From Dermatophagoides farinae (Eukaryota; Arthropoda; Arachnida; Sarcoptiformes; Pyroglyphidae), in assembly GCF_024713945.1 (NCBI RefSeq), contig NC_134680.1:6693501-6757500 (forward strand): a stretch of DNA of 64,000 nucleotides, in the 5' to 3' direction. Position numbers and translations under genes: made by a program. The notes below the pieces were generated by a model, which worked only from the letters and a program-made list of their open reading frames with translations, ran no database searches and was not told the origin of the DNA. Every line of letters starts with the position of its first letter. Position 1 is the stretch's first letter. Of the stretch, positions 12,519-25,313 are shown one piece after another.

Positions 12519-13959
12519 AATGGAAAATATTTGCAATAGATTGCATTCGTAATTCGGCATTCGAATCGAACTGAGCTACCATCATATCGAACTAAACGAA
12601 ACAAACCAATCAACTAACTAACTCGAAGAAGAAAAACGGCGGGATTTCTGGATTACCGCATGATATATGAAACGAAAGCAAAAAAAAAACGGAAAACAAA
12701 ATGCAAACAATTCTTTTTTTTGCTTTCTGATTTGATTTGATCGTTTTCATTTTTTTTTTCTTCTTCTCATTCATTCCATCGTTGCTTTGTTTTGTTTTCC
12801 GGTTGATCATTGAACCAAAATTCCGGAATTTTTTTCTGTGTGAATCATAATCAGAAATTCGTTTTTTTTTTTGTTGTTAAAAAAAATTGAACATTCAACA
12901 ATCAAAAACACTTACGGCAACGCTACGAAAATCTGAATCCATTTGATTTATTCTGTTCTTTTCTGCTGTTCCAGAATCTCAAAATTTCTTTTTCTTTTCT
13001 TTACACACTTTGAATTTTCATCATCATCATCATCATCATCAGTATTTTTCTTGCCTTCTCATCATTCAAATTCAGATTTATTCTGTTTCGTTGTCATCCA
13101 CCAATTCATTCATTCATTCATGAATCAACAATGACAAAAAAAACAAGAATTTATTAGGGCAGATAACATCTTGTTGGTGTTTCTATATATCTAGTCTAGT
13201 CTGGCTGCTGTTTTGTGCTGCCAATGATTGCATCATCATCATCATAGAATTTATTTCTTGGGGGAAATGAAGATTGTTGTATACAACAAGCACAAGAACA
13301 ATAAAAAAAAGTGAGAATGAATGTGATTCAATTATATTTGATCAACCAATAGAGTGTTGGTGCGTGTTTGTTTTTGTTTGTTTGTTTTCAAGTGTTGTGT
13401 GTTCAAACAATGTAATTTCTCTCGTTTTTCTACTCTTTTGTTTTGTTTTTGAATCAAATTTTATCAAAAAAAAGGATTGAAAATCAACGAAAAACAATTT
13501 CATTTGGTGTTTTTTTTTATTCATTTTGAATAAATAAATTTCAGTCAGTCAACATTGTTGTTGTTTGATTGATCTAATCTAATTTACACCAAGAAAAATA
13601 AAAAATATTTTTGAATATAATAAACTGATGCACAGAACAAACAGAATGAAATGATGATTTTTGAAACAATAAAAAACATTTTGCAACAACAACAGCAACT
13701 TGAAAATCGATTCCACCATTTTCATGGCATAATCATGTACAACAACAACGAAAACAACAACGACAACAAAAACATTGTCAACGAAATTCACACAAAACAT
13801 AGATGGCCACTAGATAATGATGATGATGATTTGAAAATGATAAAATGTGACCAAAGTTTTTTCAATAATAATAATAATAGCCGTAGTAGTAGTAGCAGTG
13901 GTAAAATCATAAAGACTAGTAATTTTTGCAATCATCAAAACAACAGAACCAAAAACAAA

Positions 13960-16900
13960 ATGACCATCATGAATTTATGTTATCAGATAATGATAATACT
14001 AATTATTCTGTATACTATTTGTCCATTAAATATTGTTTTATCTGCGGCTATTACAACAACAACAACTACGACAATGTTGACAACAACAACAACAACAAAA
14101 ATGTCGTCCAATTCTACTACTATTAATGATAATGACAACAACTTGGTCATTGTCAGTGGTGGTAGTAGTAGTAGTAGTAATGGTGACCGAAAAAATAATT
14201 TGAAAACAGAAATAAATTATCAAAACGAAAAACAACAACGAGCCTTATTTAATGAAAATTTGATTGAAAATCATACTGAAATAGCGTCGACAACAAAAAC
14301 GTTAGAAACTACTGATTTCAATGAAACTACTACCACCACCACCAGCCAAATTGATAATAATTTATTATCATCATCATTATCGATTAATCAAACAAATAGC
14401 AGCAAAAATGATAATTTTGAATATTTTTTATTAGAAAATAATAATAATTTTACTGTAAAAAATTGTTGTGATGAAAATGTTAAAAAATCCAATACAACAA
14501 AGATGGTGGTGAATTCCGATGAACAAAATATTAATAAATTCAATAAACAGAATCATGATGATCAATCAGCCATTATTAATATGACTTCGACGACGACGAC
14601 AACAACAATGATGATGACAACATCTGTTCCATCGTCATCAACGACAATAACAAAAACGTTGTTGTTGAAAGCAGATGCCAATAATAAATTGAATATTTCA
14701 AAAGCAGTACAAGTAGCAGATTTCCACAACAACAATTATACGGCGACCCATGATGATGATCCAATTCCATCATCATCATCATCAATGATAATGGATCAAA
14801 AATCAAATATTCTCGAATCATCATCATTGATGATGAATCAAAGTTTCATCGATGACAAAAAAGTTTCATCATCAACAATGGAGATGAATAAAAATCATAA
14901 GAAAACGACAATGTCGACGACGACGACGACGGAAACTAATAACATTGACCTTGGCAGTATCAGCGACGACGATGATGATGATGATAATCATCGTTTTGCC
15001 TGTGAGGTAGGCCATGAGTACAAAAAAAAACAATTTTATTTTTTTGGTTTCCCGTTTTCCCGAAAAAAAAGTTATCGTTGCCAAAAAAAAAAAATCAAAA
15101 ATTGATATTGAAACTAAACCAGAACTAAAAAAACCAATGAATGTGCAAAAAAAAAAGAACCGAGCCAATCGCGGTTATTTGGCTACGATATGGACCATTA
15201 GACACAGACACACGGGATAACAATTTTTATTTTTCACCCTGTCTCTCCATTCTAAACATCATCATGATAATGATGATGATCACTGGGAATTTTTGGGAGT
15301 TGTGAAAAGATAAAGAGAAAAAAAAAGTAAAAAACGTCTTTATCATCGTTTTTTTCGGGTTAAAAGTGTGTGTTTGGTTAAAAATTACTGAATGAAAATA
15401 ATGAAAATGTTGGTGTTGTCATCATTACAACCATCACAGTTGTCGTTCAAAGTATGTAATTAAGCAATTCACAAAACGAATTGAAACATTTTTATTATCG
15501 ATTATCAATGATTTGATTTGTTCCACTGATTGATTAATATAATTACTATAATTTGTCAATCAATAATTTTGACAAACAAAACAGAATAACCATATTGATT
15601 AGAATTTATTATTCGTGAAATGAAAAATAATTCAATTAAAACAAAGAATAATGATGGTGATGGTGATAATAATCGAATGGATGATTATCGATTATCAACA
15701 ATGCCATAATTGTAGTGGCTGTTACAGAATCTCTGTATAATAATTATTAATCAGAAAGAAAAATTAAATCGAAATACTGCTACCATGGTTAATGAGTGGA
15801 AAAAAATAACGAGGAAAAAAAACAAAACTTTCAGGAAAAAGTTTCAATGTACAGAAATTTTATTTTTTTCACTGAAAAAAATAACGATAATGATGATGAT
15901 GGAATTTTTATCTATCACACACACACACTGATAATAATTTATTCGGTCGTCTAATTATTTATTCGTATATGATAATCAAATTAAATGTATAAAAATTATA
16001 ATAATGGTGATCATCATAATCATCATCAATGACCAGAAAAGAAAAAAATTATTCATATGATTCGTGTGTGTGTGTGCGTGGAAACGAGAATTCACCAGAA
16101 AAACAACAATGTATACAAATATATGATCAATCAACAAATGATGGGAAATTTTCCATAAATTCTTTCAATGAAAAAAAAAGTTTTCAAGAACCCACTACAT
16201 ACACACACACACACACACATTAAATATGAGATAAGCAGCAGCAATAATAATCATCGTTAGTTATAGTTAGTAAGAAATGAGAAAGAATAAAAGTTTTATT
16301 TTCATTTTTTTCTTCTCATTTCATTTAGATTTCATAGAGAAAGTTTATATTATAGTAAATTAACAGAAAAAAAATGGATGATGATGATGATGAGAATTCA
16401 AGATCCAAAACAACAATAAATGAATGAGAAAATGAAACCGGACACTAGCCATGAACGAAACATTAACGAAATAATGATTTTTACCCACTATGGTAGTAGT
16501 GAGTGGGTTCCAGGAATCATTAAAAATACCGTTTTCCCATATATTCATTCATTTTTTTTCACTTTTGATTGGAGTTGCTGTTGCTGTTGGTGTGTGTTGT
16601 GGTGGTGGTAATAATGTTTACCTGAGAATCATGAAATTCACTTGTTCATAATGATAATGATGACACTGACCAAACGGTAAATGATGATGTGGGAATGTAT
16701 AGTGTTGGTGGCGGTGGTGGACAAGACAAAAATTATAATTGTTTCGATCATTGTTGGTAGGTGGCTCGAAAAAAAATGAAATAAAAAAATATTACAATCA
16801 ACGTGAATATGAAATTTGCAACCACACAAAAAATGGAGAGAAATGTCAAAAATTATTTTGTGGAAATGACAAAAAGAATCCTGATGGTGGTGGTGGCAGT

Positions 16901-19900
16901 CTCCCCTATTTTCAGACAGAACCTGTGCCCATTATAATTCTTTGTGTAATAATAATAATGATGATGATGATGGTGTCACACATTTTTAGCAAGAATGACA
17001 TTCAATGTAACACACACCATACACAGAATATTTATTTCAAGATGTCAAATGTTTTATTTTTTTGACATTTTTCCATTTTTGCTTACGTTGTCGCAGTTGC
17101 TGCTGATGCTGATTATATTTTGATTCTTCGATTTTTTTTTCAGGCATTTTTTCTGTTGTTATTTCTACTTTGACAAAAATCTTAATTGTAAAAATCAAAG
17201 AAAATGTTTCAGTTTCATTTTGGACAATTCTCGAGAGTATTTTGAAATTCTATCGCAAAGAGAAGAGAAGTGAAAAAAAATTTTCCATTTTATTTCAGAT
17301 TAGCTTTTTTTTGTTCTTCACCATTCTACGATTAATTGATAAATGATGAGATTCAATTTCCGGAAAATTTTCCCCGAACAACAACAAAAGAAATGGAAAT
17401 TTTTTTTTTGAAAGCAAACAAAAATAATGAAAAAAAAATCTAATAAATGAATGATGAACGATGATGATGGAGAGGATGTCGTCATCGTCGTGGTTGTCAA
17501 CGGATTTTTTTTTTGTCAAAAAAAATAGAATATCATTACCATTTCTGTGTGTGTGTGTGGAATATATGCAGAAAACATTCATCGTCGTGCCAAACAAACA
17601 TCGATCGATTGGTCAATGATACCGATGGCCGATGACAAATGGTTTTGAATTTTTTTTTCTTTTTTCCATTCCAAGTTTCAGAATCCAAACCAAACCAAAA
17701 GAAAAGAAAAAAGAAAAATTTTTTGTTGTTGTTTTCTTGTTATACACAATGATTCAATAAATAAATGGACAAAATAATATTGATTATTACCTGAAAATAT
17801 CCATATCAAAAATGTATGTATGAATAAATCTATGTATGAAAGGTTCGTGTTGTTATTATCATCGTTTTTCGTAGTTGTCATACAAACTTTAGGGACCAAT
17901 CTATCAAACAGTGGAAAAAAAACTGATCTATCCGATGGGATTCACAGCAACACTGTGTGTGTGTGTGCATGCAATATAAGTGTTTGTTGTTTAGTTTTTC
18001 GATTCTTTTCGAGAGAAAATTCCCGAAAATGAAGTGAATGAATTTTTGATCAAAAAAAAAAACTTTTTAAAACACACTTTAAAACAAACTCGAAATTTTC
18101 ATTTCTCATGTCATTATTATCATGTTATGGGCATTTTGTTTTCATAAAAAAAAATTATCGGCAACAATGGACAATGGATATATAAAAATCAATATTTTTT
18201 TCCCCGGTCATAATGTTCTCGGTCAATGTTTTTTTTTTCGTTCACACAAACAAAACAAAAGTTGACATTTTTTTCAACACAAAATTGTCCTATCGGTGTG
18301 TGTGTGTGTTATGTGTGTGGTTTGATCTTTTCGATCCACACGATTCAATCAATATTTTTTTCATTCACTTGTAAACAAAAGTGGTTCGTTTGCATTGTTT
18401 GTTTGAACACAATGTTTTTTCATTTTGGCCGTAATCGTTGTCGATATATAATCATCATATCAATTTTTTTTTGCACTTTTTCCGGACATTTTGGCGTCAA
18501 AAAAATTTCAATTTTTTCCCTCTATTCTTTACACTGGATTTTCAGTGTACATTTTTTTTTTTGATCTTTTAGAAAATTGTTACACAAACAAAAAAAAGAG
18601 AGAGAGTGAAAAATAAAATATATAAACTTGTCACATGATAAACTCTCTCTCTCTCTCTCACTCACTCTCTTTATGTATTGTTCATCATCTCGACAAAGTT
18701 TGTTTTATTTCTATTTTTAATGTTCCGGTGGTGATTCCATTTTGTTTGTTTGTTTGTTTTTTTTACCAGTGACCAGCACAACAAAACACAACACTAGGGC
18801 TAAAATGTGTGTATGTTTGTGATATAAAAATCGGTATCGATCGATGAAAACTGCAAAAAGAAAAAGACAAAACAAAAAAAAAATTATTGTCACGATCGTA
18901 CGGTTGTACGAGAAAAAAGTTTCTTGACAACAAACAACAACAAAAAATAGGAGAAATTTTTCCTTTTTCAAGTTTTTTTTTCGTGGGTGTATTTTTTTCG
19001 AGTTTTGAATTTAAAATGAGCCCCTGTTATGATCCATAAAAAAACAACGATGGATCCAAGTGGACCGAAAAGATTAGATTTCAACAACAACAACAACAAA
19101 ATTACATAAATTTTATTTCAGACAACTTTATAAACGAGAAAAAATTTTTTTTTTTTTTTTGTCCGAATAAATCTGACTAGCGCAAGTAAAACATCCAACA
19201 TATAATCTACGTAGAACAATTGACTACGGTCGGCCATAATTATAGGGACAAAATGGAAATTTTTTTTTTTTTTTTTGTTCCAGTTTACACATCAATTTAG
19301 CAGTGAAAAAAAAAGACAGAAAAAAACAACAACAACAACAACAACAAAAAGAAATTTACTTTAATGAATTAACTTTTTTTCCACTCATTCAATAAATGAA
19401 CAAAAACATCGACATCATCCTCAGTCATTTTCATTATCATTATTACCCGTACAACGGATATTATATGATTATCGAGTGGAAAACAAAACAAAAAAAAATT
19501 CTTGGCACGAATTTTTTTTTTTTTGGTTGTTAAAAAGTTTGCTGTTTTGGAACATAATTATCATCATCATCATTCTTGTAATTGACTTATCTCAATATAT
19601 ATACAAATTACCCTAATTAATGTTGTTGGACCAATTCTGGATCGCTGCTTGATTCTAATTCTAATTTTTTTTTATTCTGTTTTCATTGATTTTTTTTATA
19701 CTAGCATGGAACGATAAGAAAATATTCAATCCGAACACAGATTGAATGGAAATCATCATCATTAATAAACAGCATTGATCCACAACCAAAACAACAACCG
19801 GAACAACAACAACAGCAGCGCCAGTATATAAGATCAACAATTGTTATGAAATGTTTGAATCGATTACAATGGAATCAGCAGCCAATGAATAATCATCTGA

Positions 19901-22900
19901 ATGGACAGAAATTTCTTGCAATCATCAGTGATTTTCATCTTGATCCATCGTATTCATCCATATATGATGATAATGAAAATATTATCGATGACATTGACAA
20001 TGATGATGATGATTGGATTTCGATTAAAAAAATCAACAACAATAATCATCATCGTCGTGATTATCGTAAAACAAAACGATCAAAACGTAGCCTTTATCGT
20101 TATATCAGGAATTTATGGCAAGATTTTCGCCGTATTCTTACACAGGATGAAGATTATTATGATGATAATGATAATGGTAAACAGCCAAAAATTAAAACAA
20201 CAAAAACATCACGTGATACATCATTCGATGATGATATGATCTTATCGATGGAAAATGAAATGGAAGCCACCACAACGAATAGAAAGTGCCATTATAATAA
20301 TGATAAATATTGGGAAGATAATACTGCTGCTGCTGCTGCTGCTGTTGTCGGTGGTTTATCGTCCACAACGGTGAAAAATAAATATTTTCTTTATAAATTT
20401 GGGAAAAATTCTGCTTCTGCTGCCACAATTTCCGATGATAATGAACAAGGATGTATTGATTGCAGTACTAGTAGTAGTAGTAGTATAAGGGGCAGCAGCA
20501 GCATAAATCCATTTTCGAAAATTTCTTTACCATTCTGGTTCATACAACTAACGAATGGATCAATTGTAGAGATACGGTTTTTGAAACAAGATACAAATTT
20601 GTACATAAAAAATTGGAAAAAATATCTACTTAGTTTGCTGCAGAATAATATGACTGCCACCACAGGAACCAATGTGATGGAAACAAATCGGTTCGGTCCA
20701 CATCATCAACAAGTTTATTATTACCGTAAATCAAACATATCGAAGAATGCCAAAATAGTCAAAATGGAAAAACATATCAAAAATTTCACTGATATTAACA
20801 AAAATGAGCTTGATGATGATGATGATGATAATGATTCACCACCGATCACCATGATTGATTCCGATCAAACAATTCTATTTGATCGTCACCAATCGGCCAT
20901 CATCGATTCAGCTGGAAATTATACAATAAAATTTAATCATCAAAATGAACTTTGGCCATATATGGATGGTCAATTGTATTATAATCTAAAGGTAAATGTA
21001 TGAGTGTGTGTGTACGATCAATTCGGCTCAATAATTATCGATTTGATTTGATTTAATTTGAATTAATTTGAAACTAGATGATACCATTCATACATGGTAA
21101 ACATGATGATACGGTTAAATTGCTGAATGAACATTTTCTAGAAAACACCAAACAAGAGACACTTGTTGCCCAGCAAAATGAACGTAAGTTTCGAATTTTT
21201 TTTTTGTTTAGATTTTGGATTTTTTTTCGTACAAATCAACCCGTTACAGATGAATCAATTTTGATGGAAAAATACACAAAATTATTATGGAAAATGCGTA
21301 GTAAATTGGGTAAAAATGAATATCGTTATTACACCACTTTATATGAAGCAGCTACAAGCCGAATGAATAGCCAAGGTAAGAGATTTTCATTTTTAAATTA
21401 CTAAATTGACAAATCAATCAATCAATCGATCGATCGATTAATGTATCAAATACAGAACATGATTTATTACTTACATTGATTACATTGGAACAACAATTGA
21501 ATCATACGATTCGTTCATATGATTCTATTATCGGCGATATACGTCGTATTGGTACGGCACATAATATACAATTAATTTGTGGCGTGAATCTCGGACAAAT
21601 TGTTTCGAATGAAAATTGTCAAGCATTCATCATGTTGTTGTTGAAATGTTCATCGAAAACAGCACAACGTGACCTGTTATATGCATTACAAAATTCAAAT
21701 CAACCCGTTGCTGTAAATCAAAATTCATCAGCAATCCAAAATGGTCAACAACTACCACAGAGAAAAATTGGTCAATTTGTAACAAGATTATTGCCAAATA
21801 CAAATCGACCATCACGTTGGTTTATCGAAAATCTTTTACATGAATTATATCGTCATCAACAACAAATGGCCACACCTGTTTCAGTATCACTTTTACAATC
21901 GTTAACATTGTTAGCCCGAAATGAACAGCTAATTAAATTGAATGAAATGCTCAGTGTTTTCATCCTGAAACGTATCGATGAAATTCTGATGATTTCAAAT
22001 GGATCAATGAATGTTCCACAGCAGCAGCAGCTTTATATTGTCGATCTAGTGAAAATGTTGGGCAATCTGAATAATTATACGGCCATTGAATCCGTCCATA
22101 GAAAATTAATGATGAATCATTCATCATCACCCTCGTCAACGACAATGACATTTACAACTATAGGTATAATACATGCATATCGTGAATCAATCAACAGGTT
22201 ACAAGTGCAAAAATATCTGATGGAAATGTTTGAAAATTCACATTCTCATGGATCATCATCATCATCATCATGTCAGATACGACAAGAAATTGTTCAATTA
22301 TTAATTAATAATGTAGACAGAATTTTCTACAACGAACAACAACAAAGACCAGAGAAAAAACGTTGGCCAAAATATGATTTCAATCAGCTGGATGAAATTC
22401 TTGCTCAAAATTTACGGTAAGTGAAAAAGTGTTACTGTTACCGAATCGATTCCCCAATTAATTCATTTGAATTCTAGAAATTCCAGTAATAACTGTGTAC
22501 ATCATTTAATAGTAGAATATTTTCAAAGAAAAACGAATAAAAAATCACACCAATATATTCGTGAATATGAATCAAAACAAAATTATGATTCAGCCAGTTT
22601 TGATTTTTGTATTAGCGAATCGAATGATGTTAAATGTGATTATGTACAAAAAATTGGCAATGATATGATCGATATGATTGTCAAAAAATCAATTTCAACA
22701 CCTAAACCTTTATCGGCTAATCAATCATTGTCAATTATTTATACAAAATATTCAATCGATATAAATCTATCATCATCATCATCATCATCATCACCATCAA
22801 CGTCGAGTAATACACGTTTAACATTAGGACATTTGAATGTTTATCAAACCGCATTCGCTCATCAACAGCAATTACGAATGGAATTTGATAATGTTTACAA

Positions 22901-25313
22901 TGCAGAAACAATGTTATTAGGTTATTGGAACATTACAGAATTGACGAATCGAACAAAACACGTAGATATCATACAAATTAAGTTGAACATTCCGACAATA
23001 ATATTGTGGTCAAAACGTTATCCTCATCAATTAGTTTATACAAAAATGATGAATGTTAATATATTGATTACATTGAAGAAATTGATCGATCCAAACACCA
23101 TTAATCATCATCGTAATCAACAACAACAACCAGATCAACATTTAAATCACGCTAAAAAACAATTGAAAATTAATTTCGATATTAAAACCAATGTTGAATT
23201 AATGGCAACGAGTTTGGCATGGAAAAATAGCATCGAATTAGAAAGTAAGTGAAAAAAAATGATGATGAATCGAATCGAAATGAAATGACACCAACCGTTG
23301 GTGATATTTGATTGATATAGGTCGATTTCAATATGAAAGCATACAGCCAATTTCGACAGATCAATTCAATAATGATCATGGTGGTGGAAATAGCCGTAGT
23401 CATAATCATAATCATAATGGTTTTGTCATTGAATCTGATAATAATAATCAATCGTCAGCCAACGTCCATCCATTTACAGAGGAGTTATTCATAGAGAATT
23501 CCTTACAATATCTTGGATCTGAATGGTTTCATCATGAAATTGAATTATTTCGTGAATTCAATAAGGTATGTAGAGGGTGCTGGTTGTGTTTTTCTCATTT
23601 CAAAACATTAACAGAATTAAAGAAGATTTTCTCTTCTTTTCGGGAAAAAGCCATTCAAAAATTTACGAAAATTTTTTTTTCAATTTTTCCCAAGAATTTT
23701 TTTCCGCTTTTTTTTTTGAACAAAATAAATATTGAATGAACCAAACAAACAAACAACAATAGTGTGAATAAAAGCATTGAAAAGAAAAAAAAGAATAAAG
23801 AATTTTATTCAAATGGAAAGCGTGAAAATTCTGAATAACAAAATATTCTGTTGTGCTATGATTATTATTATTATTATTACTGATGATGATGATGATGATG
23901 ATGGTGTTTCTAGAGTGAATATTTTCTTTTCATTTTCTCAAGTTGTCAGGACAACATTGCCCAAACAAATACAGGAATCCTTTTGAACAGAATAGAAAAA
24001 TTTATTAATGTTTTGGTGATGGAATCTACAAGAATATTTTTCCAATTGAAAGATGAGTGCACTACCATTATCATATCAATATCGATTGATGTGGCTGCTG
24101 TTAATATTATCATTTTTGCATCCAATTTTCATTTCGATATTGGAATAACACTCAAAACCTAAGAATTTGATGGCTTTCTCTCTCGGCTATTAATAATTTT
24201 TTTTTTCATTTTGACGAATTACAACAACACAACGACAGAAATGAGTGTTAATAATCAACAGAATGAAAAAAAAGCCACAGAAAAGAACCAATTTTTTTTT
24301 TGTTGCCAATCCAAAACGACAACACAATTCATAGTTTTAGTTGTTTTGGATTCATTTTTCCATTCATTCAATCGAATTATTGCAATTGCAAAAATTCTTT
24401 TGTTTGTTGATCGTCGATTGGTTGGTTGTTAGTCATTTCTAATATTTTTGTTCTCTCTTCTATTAATATTATATGACAAACGAATCACAAAAATGAATAA
24501 ATATAGATGGATAGATCGATAGATTTAATAAGATTTTTTTTTCGCTTTGCCGAAAAAGTGTATCAACAAGAACAGCAACGAAAATAATCATATCTTTATG
24601 TATCACGATACAATATTAAAAATGACAGAATGACGGAATTTTCCCTCAACAAATAAATAGTAGCTTGTTGTTTGTACAGAATTTACCGAAAAATCACTTA
24701 TACAACGACATTACAGAGATGTGTGTATGAACATTCTTGTTTCCCAGTCAAAATAATAAAGGAAAATAAAACGAAAAAAAAAATTCAGAATTGGAATTTT
24801 TTTTTTGTTTTGAAAGCAACAAAAACACAAAAACAGTAAAAGCACACAAATAAACCATCATCAGAGATCGAGTGCAATCAATCCTGATTCAAATCGAAAA
24901 TGAAAACGAATCGATAATACTTAGATACACAATATGGATGAATGTGGCAATCTAATTTTGTATCGAATTTTGTTTTCTCGGATTTTTCATTTGACTTTTT
25001 TTCCATTTTCCATTCTCACTTCTCATTCAATCGCTGTTTCTGTGTAAATTGTTTGTGTACAAAATGGCTTTACGTGATGATGAATCGAGCGAAAAATTGT
25101 TTCAAAAAATAATCCAAATTTTTCTTGTTTCGTTTTCACTTTTCCTCATCATTTTTATAGAGATTTGATCCACAATGTAATACATGGATAGATGAATCAT
25201 CATCCACATCATATGGATCATATCGGCAGACAATTTCATTTTGGAATTCAACATTAGTACAACGGAATCTATTGTCATTATCATTGTATGAAGGACAACC
25301 AGATATGGACTAA
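13960..25313 (+). CDS. Gene B: secreted LLTP-like protein with mucin-like extension (8 exons, 1563 aa)
   Basis: Exons 13960-15006, 19705-20991, 21078-21183, 21250-21375, 21456-22416, 22478-23244, 23321-23565 and 25161-25313 join in frame. Residues 1-29 are a signal peptide ending NIVLSA. The same frame is open up to an ATG at 13651, which would give a signal anchor about 100 residues in; I prefer 13960. Residues 30-345 are a Thr/Ser/Asn-rich, mucin-like stretch with many N-x-S/T sites. The lipoprotein-N-like part follows: IVMKCLNRLQW aligns with LELKCLQKINW of gene A, and FWFIQLTNGSIVEIRF near residue 627 with FRFIQLSDGSIQNIRL. RSKRS is a likely furin site. Exons 3-5 (residues 779-1175) are helix-rich and fit the LLTP superhelix. 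The C-terminal exons align with gene A (RFDPQCNTW). A lipid-transport or lipoprotein-related secreted role is inferred. Confidence 0.6.
15007..19704 (+). other. Large first intron of gene B
   Basis: The intron runs from a GTAGGC donor after Cys-Glu (residues 348-349) to a TACTAG acceptor before His-Gly-Thr, phase 0. At 4.7 kb it is about 45 times longer than the intron at the same place in gene A (646-749). It contains microsatellites, A/T runs and CT tracts (about 18643-18669), and no exon I can support. Some locally less repetitive patches occur at 16430-16620 and 16860-16940. Confidence 0.55.
23566..25160 (+). other. Last intron of gene B (1.6 kb)
   Basis: GTATGT donor after a phase-0 Lys codon and a TTTTTATAG acceptor before Arg-Phe-Asp-Pro. 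The matching intron in gene A (3925-4178) has the same phase and place but is 254 nt. The content is AT-rich filler with an ATT/GAT repeat near 23862-23901. Nothing else is recognised. Confidence 0.6.

Larger units (their letters stand above)
4323..13959. other. Intergenic region between genes A and B
   Basis: No gene can be supported in these 9.6 kb. The first few hundred bases are probably the gene A 3' UTR (polyadenylation signal at 4585). The rest is microsatellites (for example CCA/TCA near 4833-4870, GT near 5551, CA near 8174 facing GT near 8212), poly-A/T runs and ATG/CAT repeats. Non-repetitive spots include a double hairpin at 11374-11418 and a TATA match at 12510. Small unseen exons cannot be ruled out. 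Confidence 0.5.

Noticed and set aside
13651-13959. Gene B start at the ATG at 13651
   Set aside because: It would put about 100 low-complexity residues before the hydrophobic segment. The ATG at 13960 (A at -3) gives a standard signal peptide. Not excluded.
15001-15027. Reading VGHEY right after Cys-Glu in gene B exon 1, similar to VGDKY in gene A exon 2
   Set aside because: It lies after the GTAGGC donor; no later donor keeps the frame with the 19705 exon, and ending at 15006 gives the same intron place and phase as gene A. I treat the resemblance as chance or a relic.
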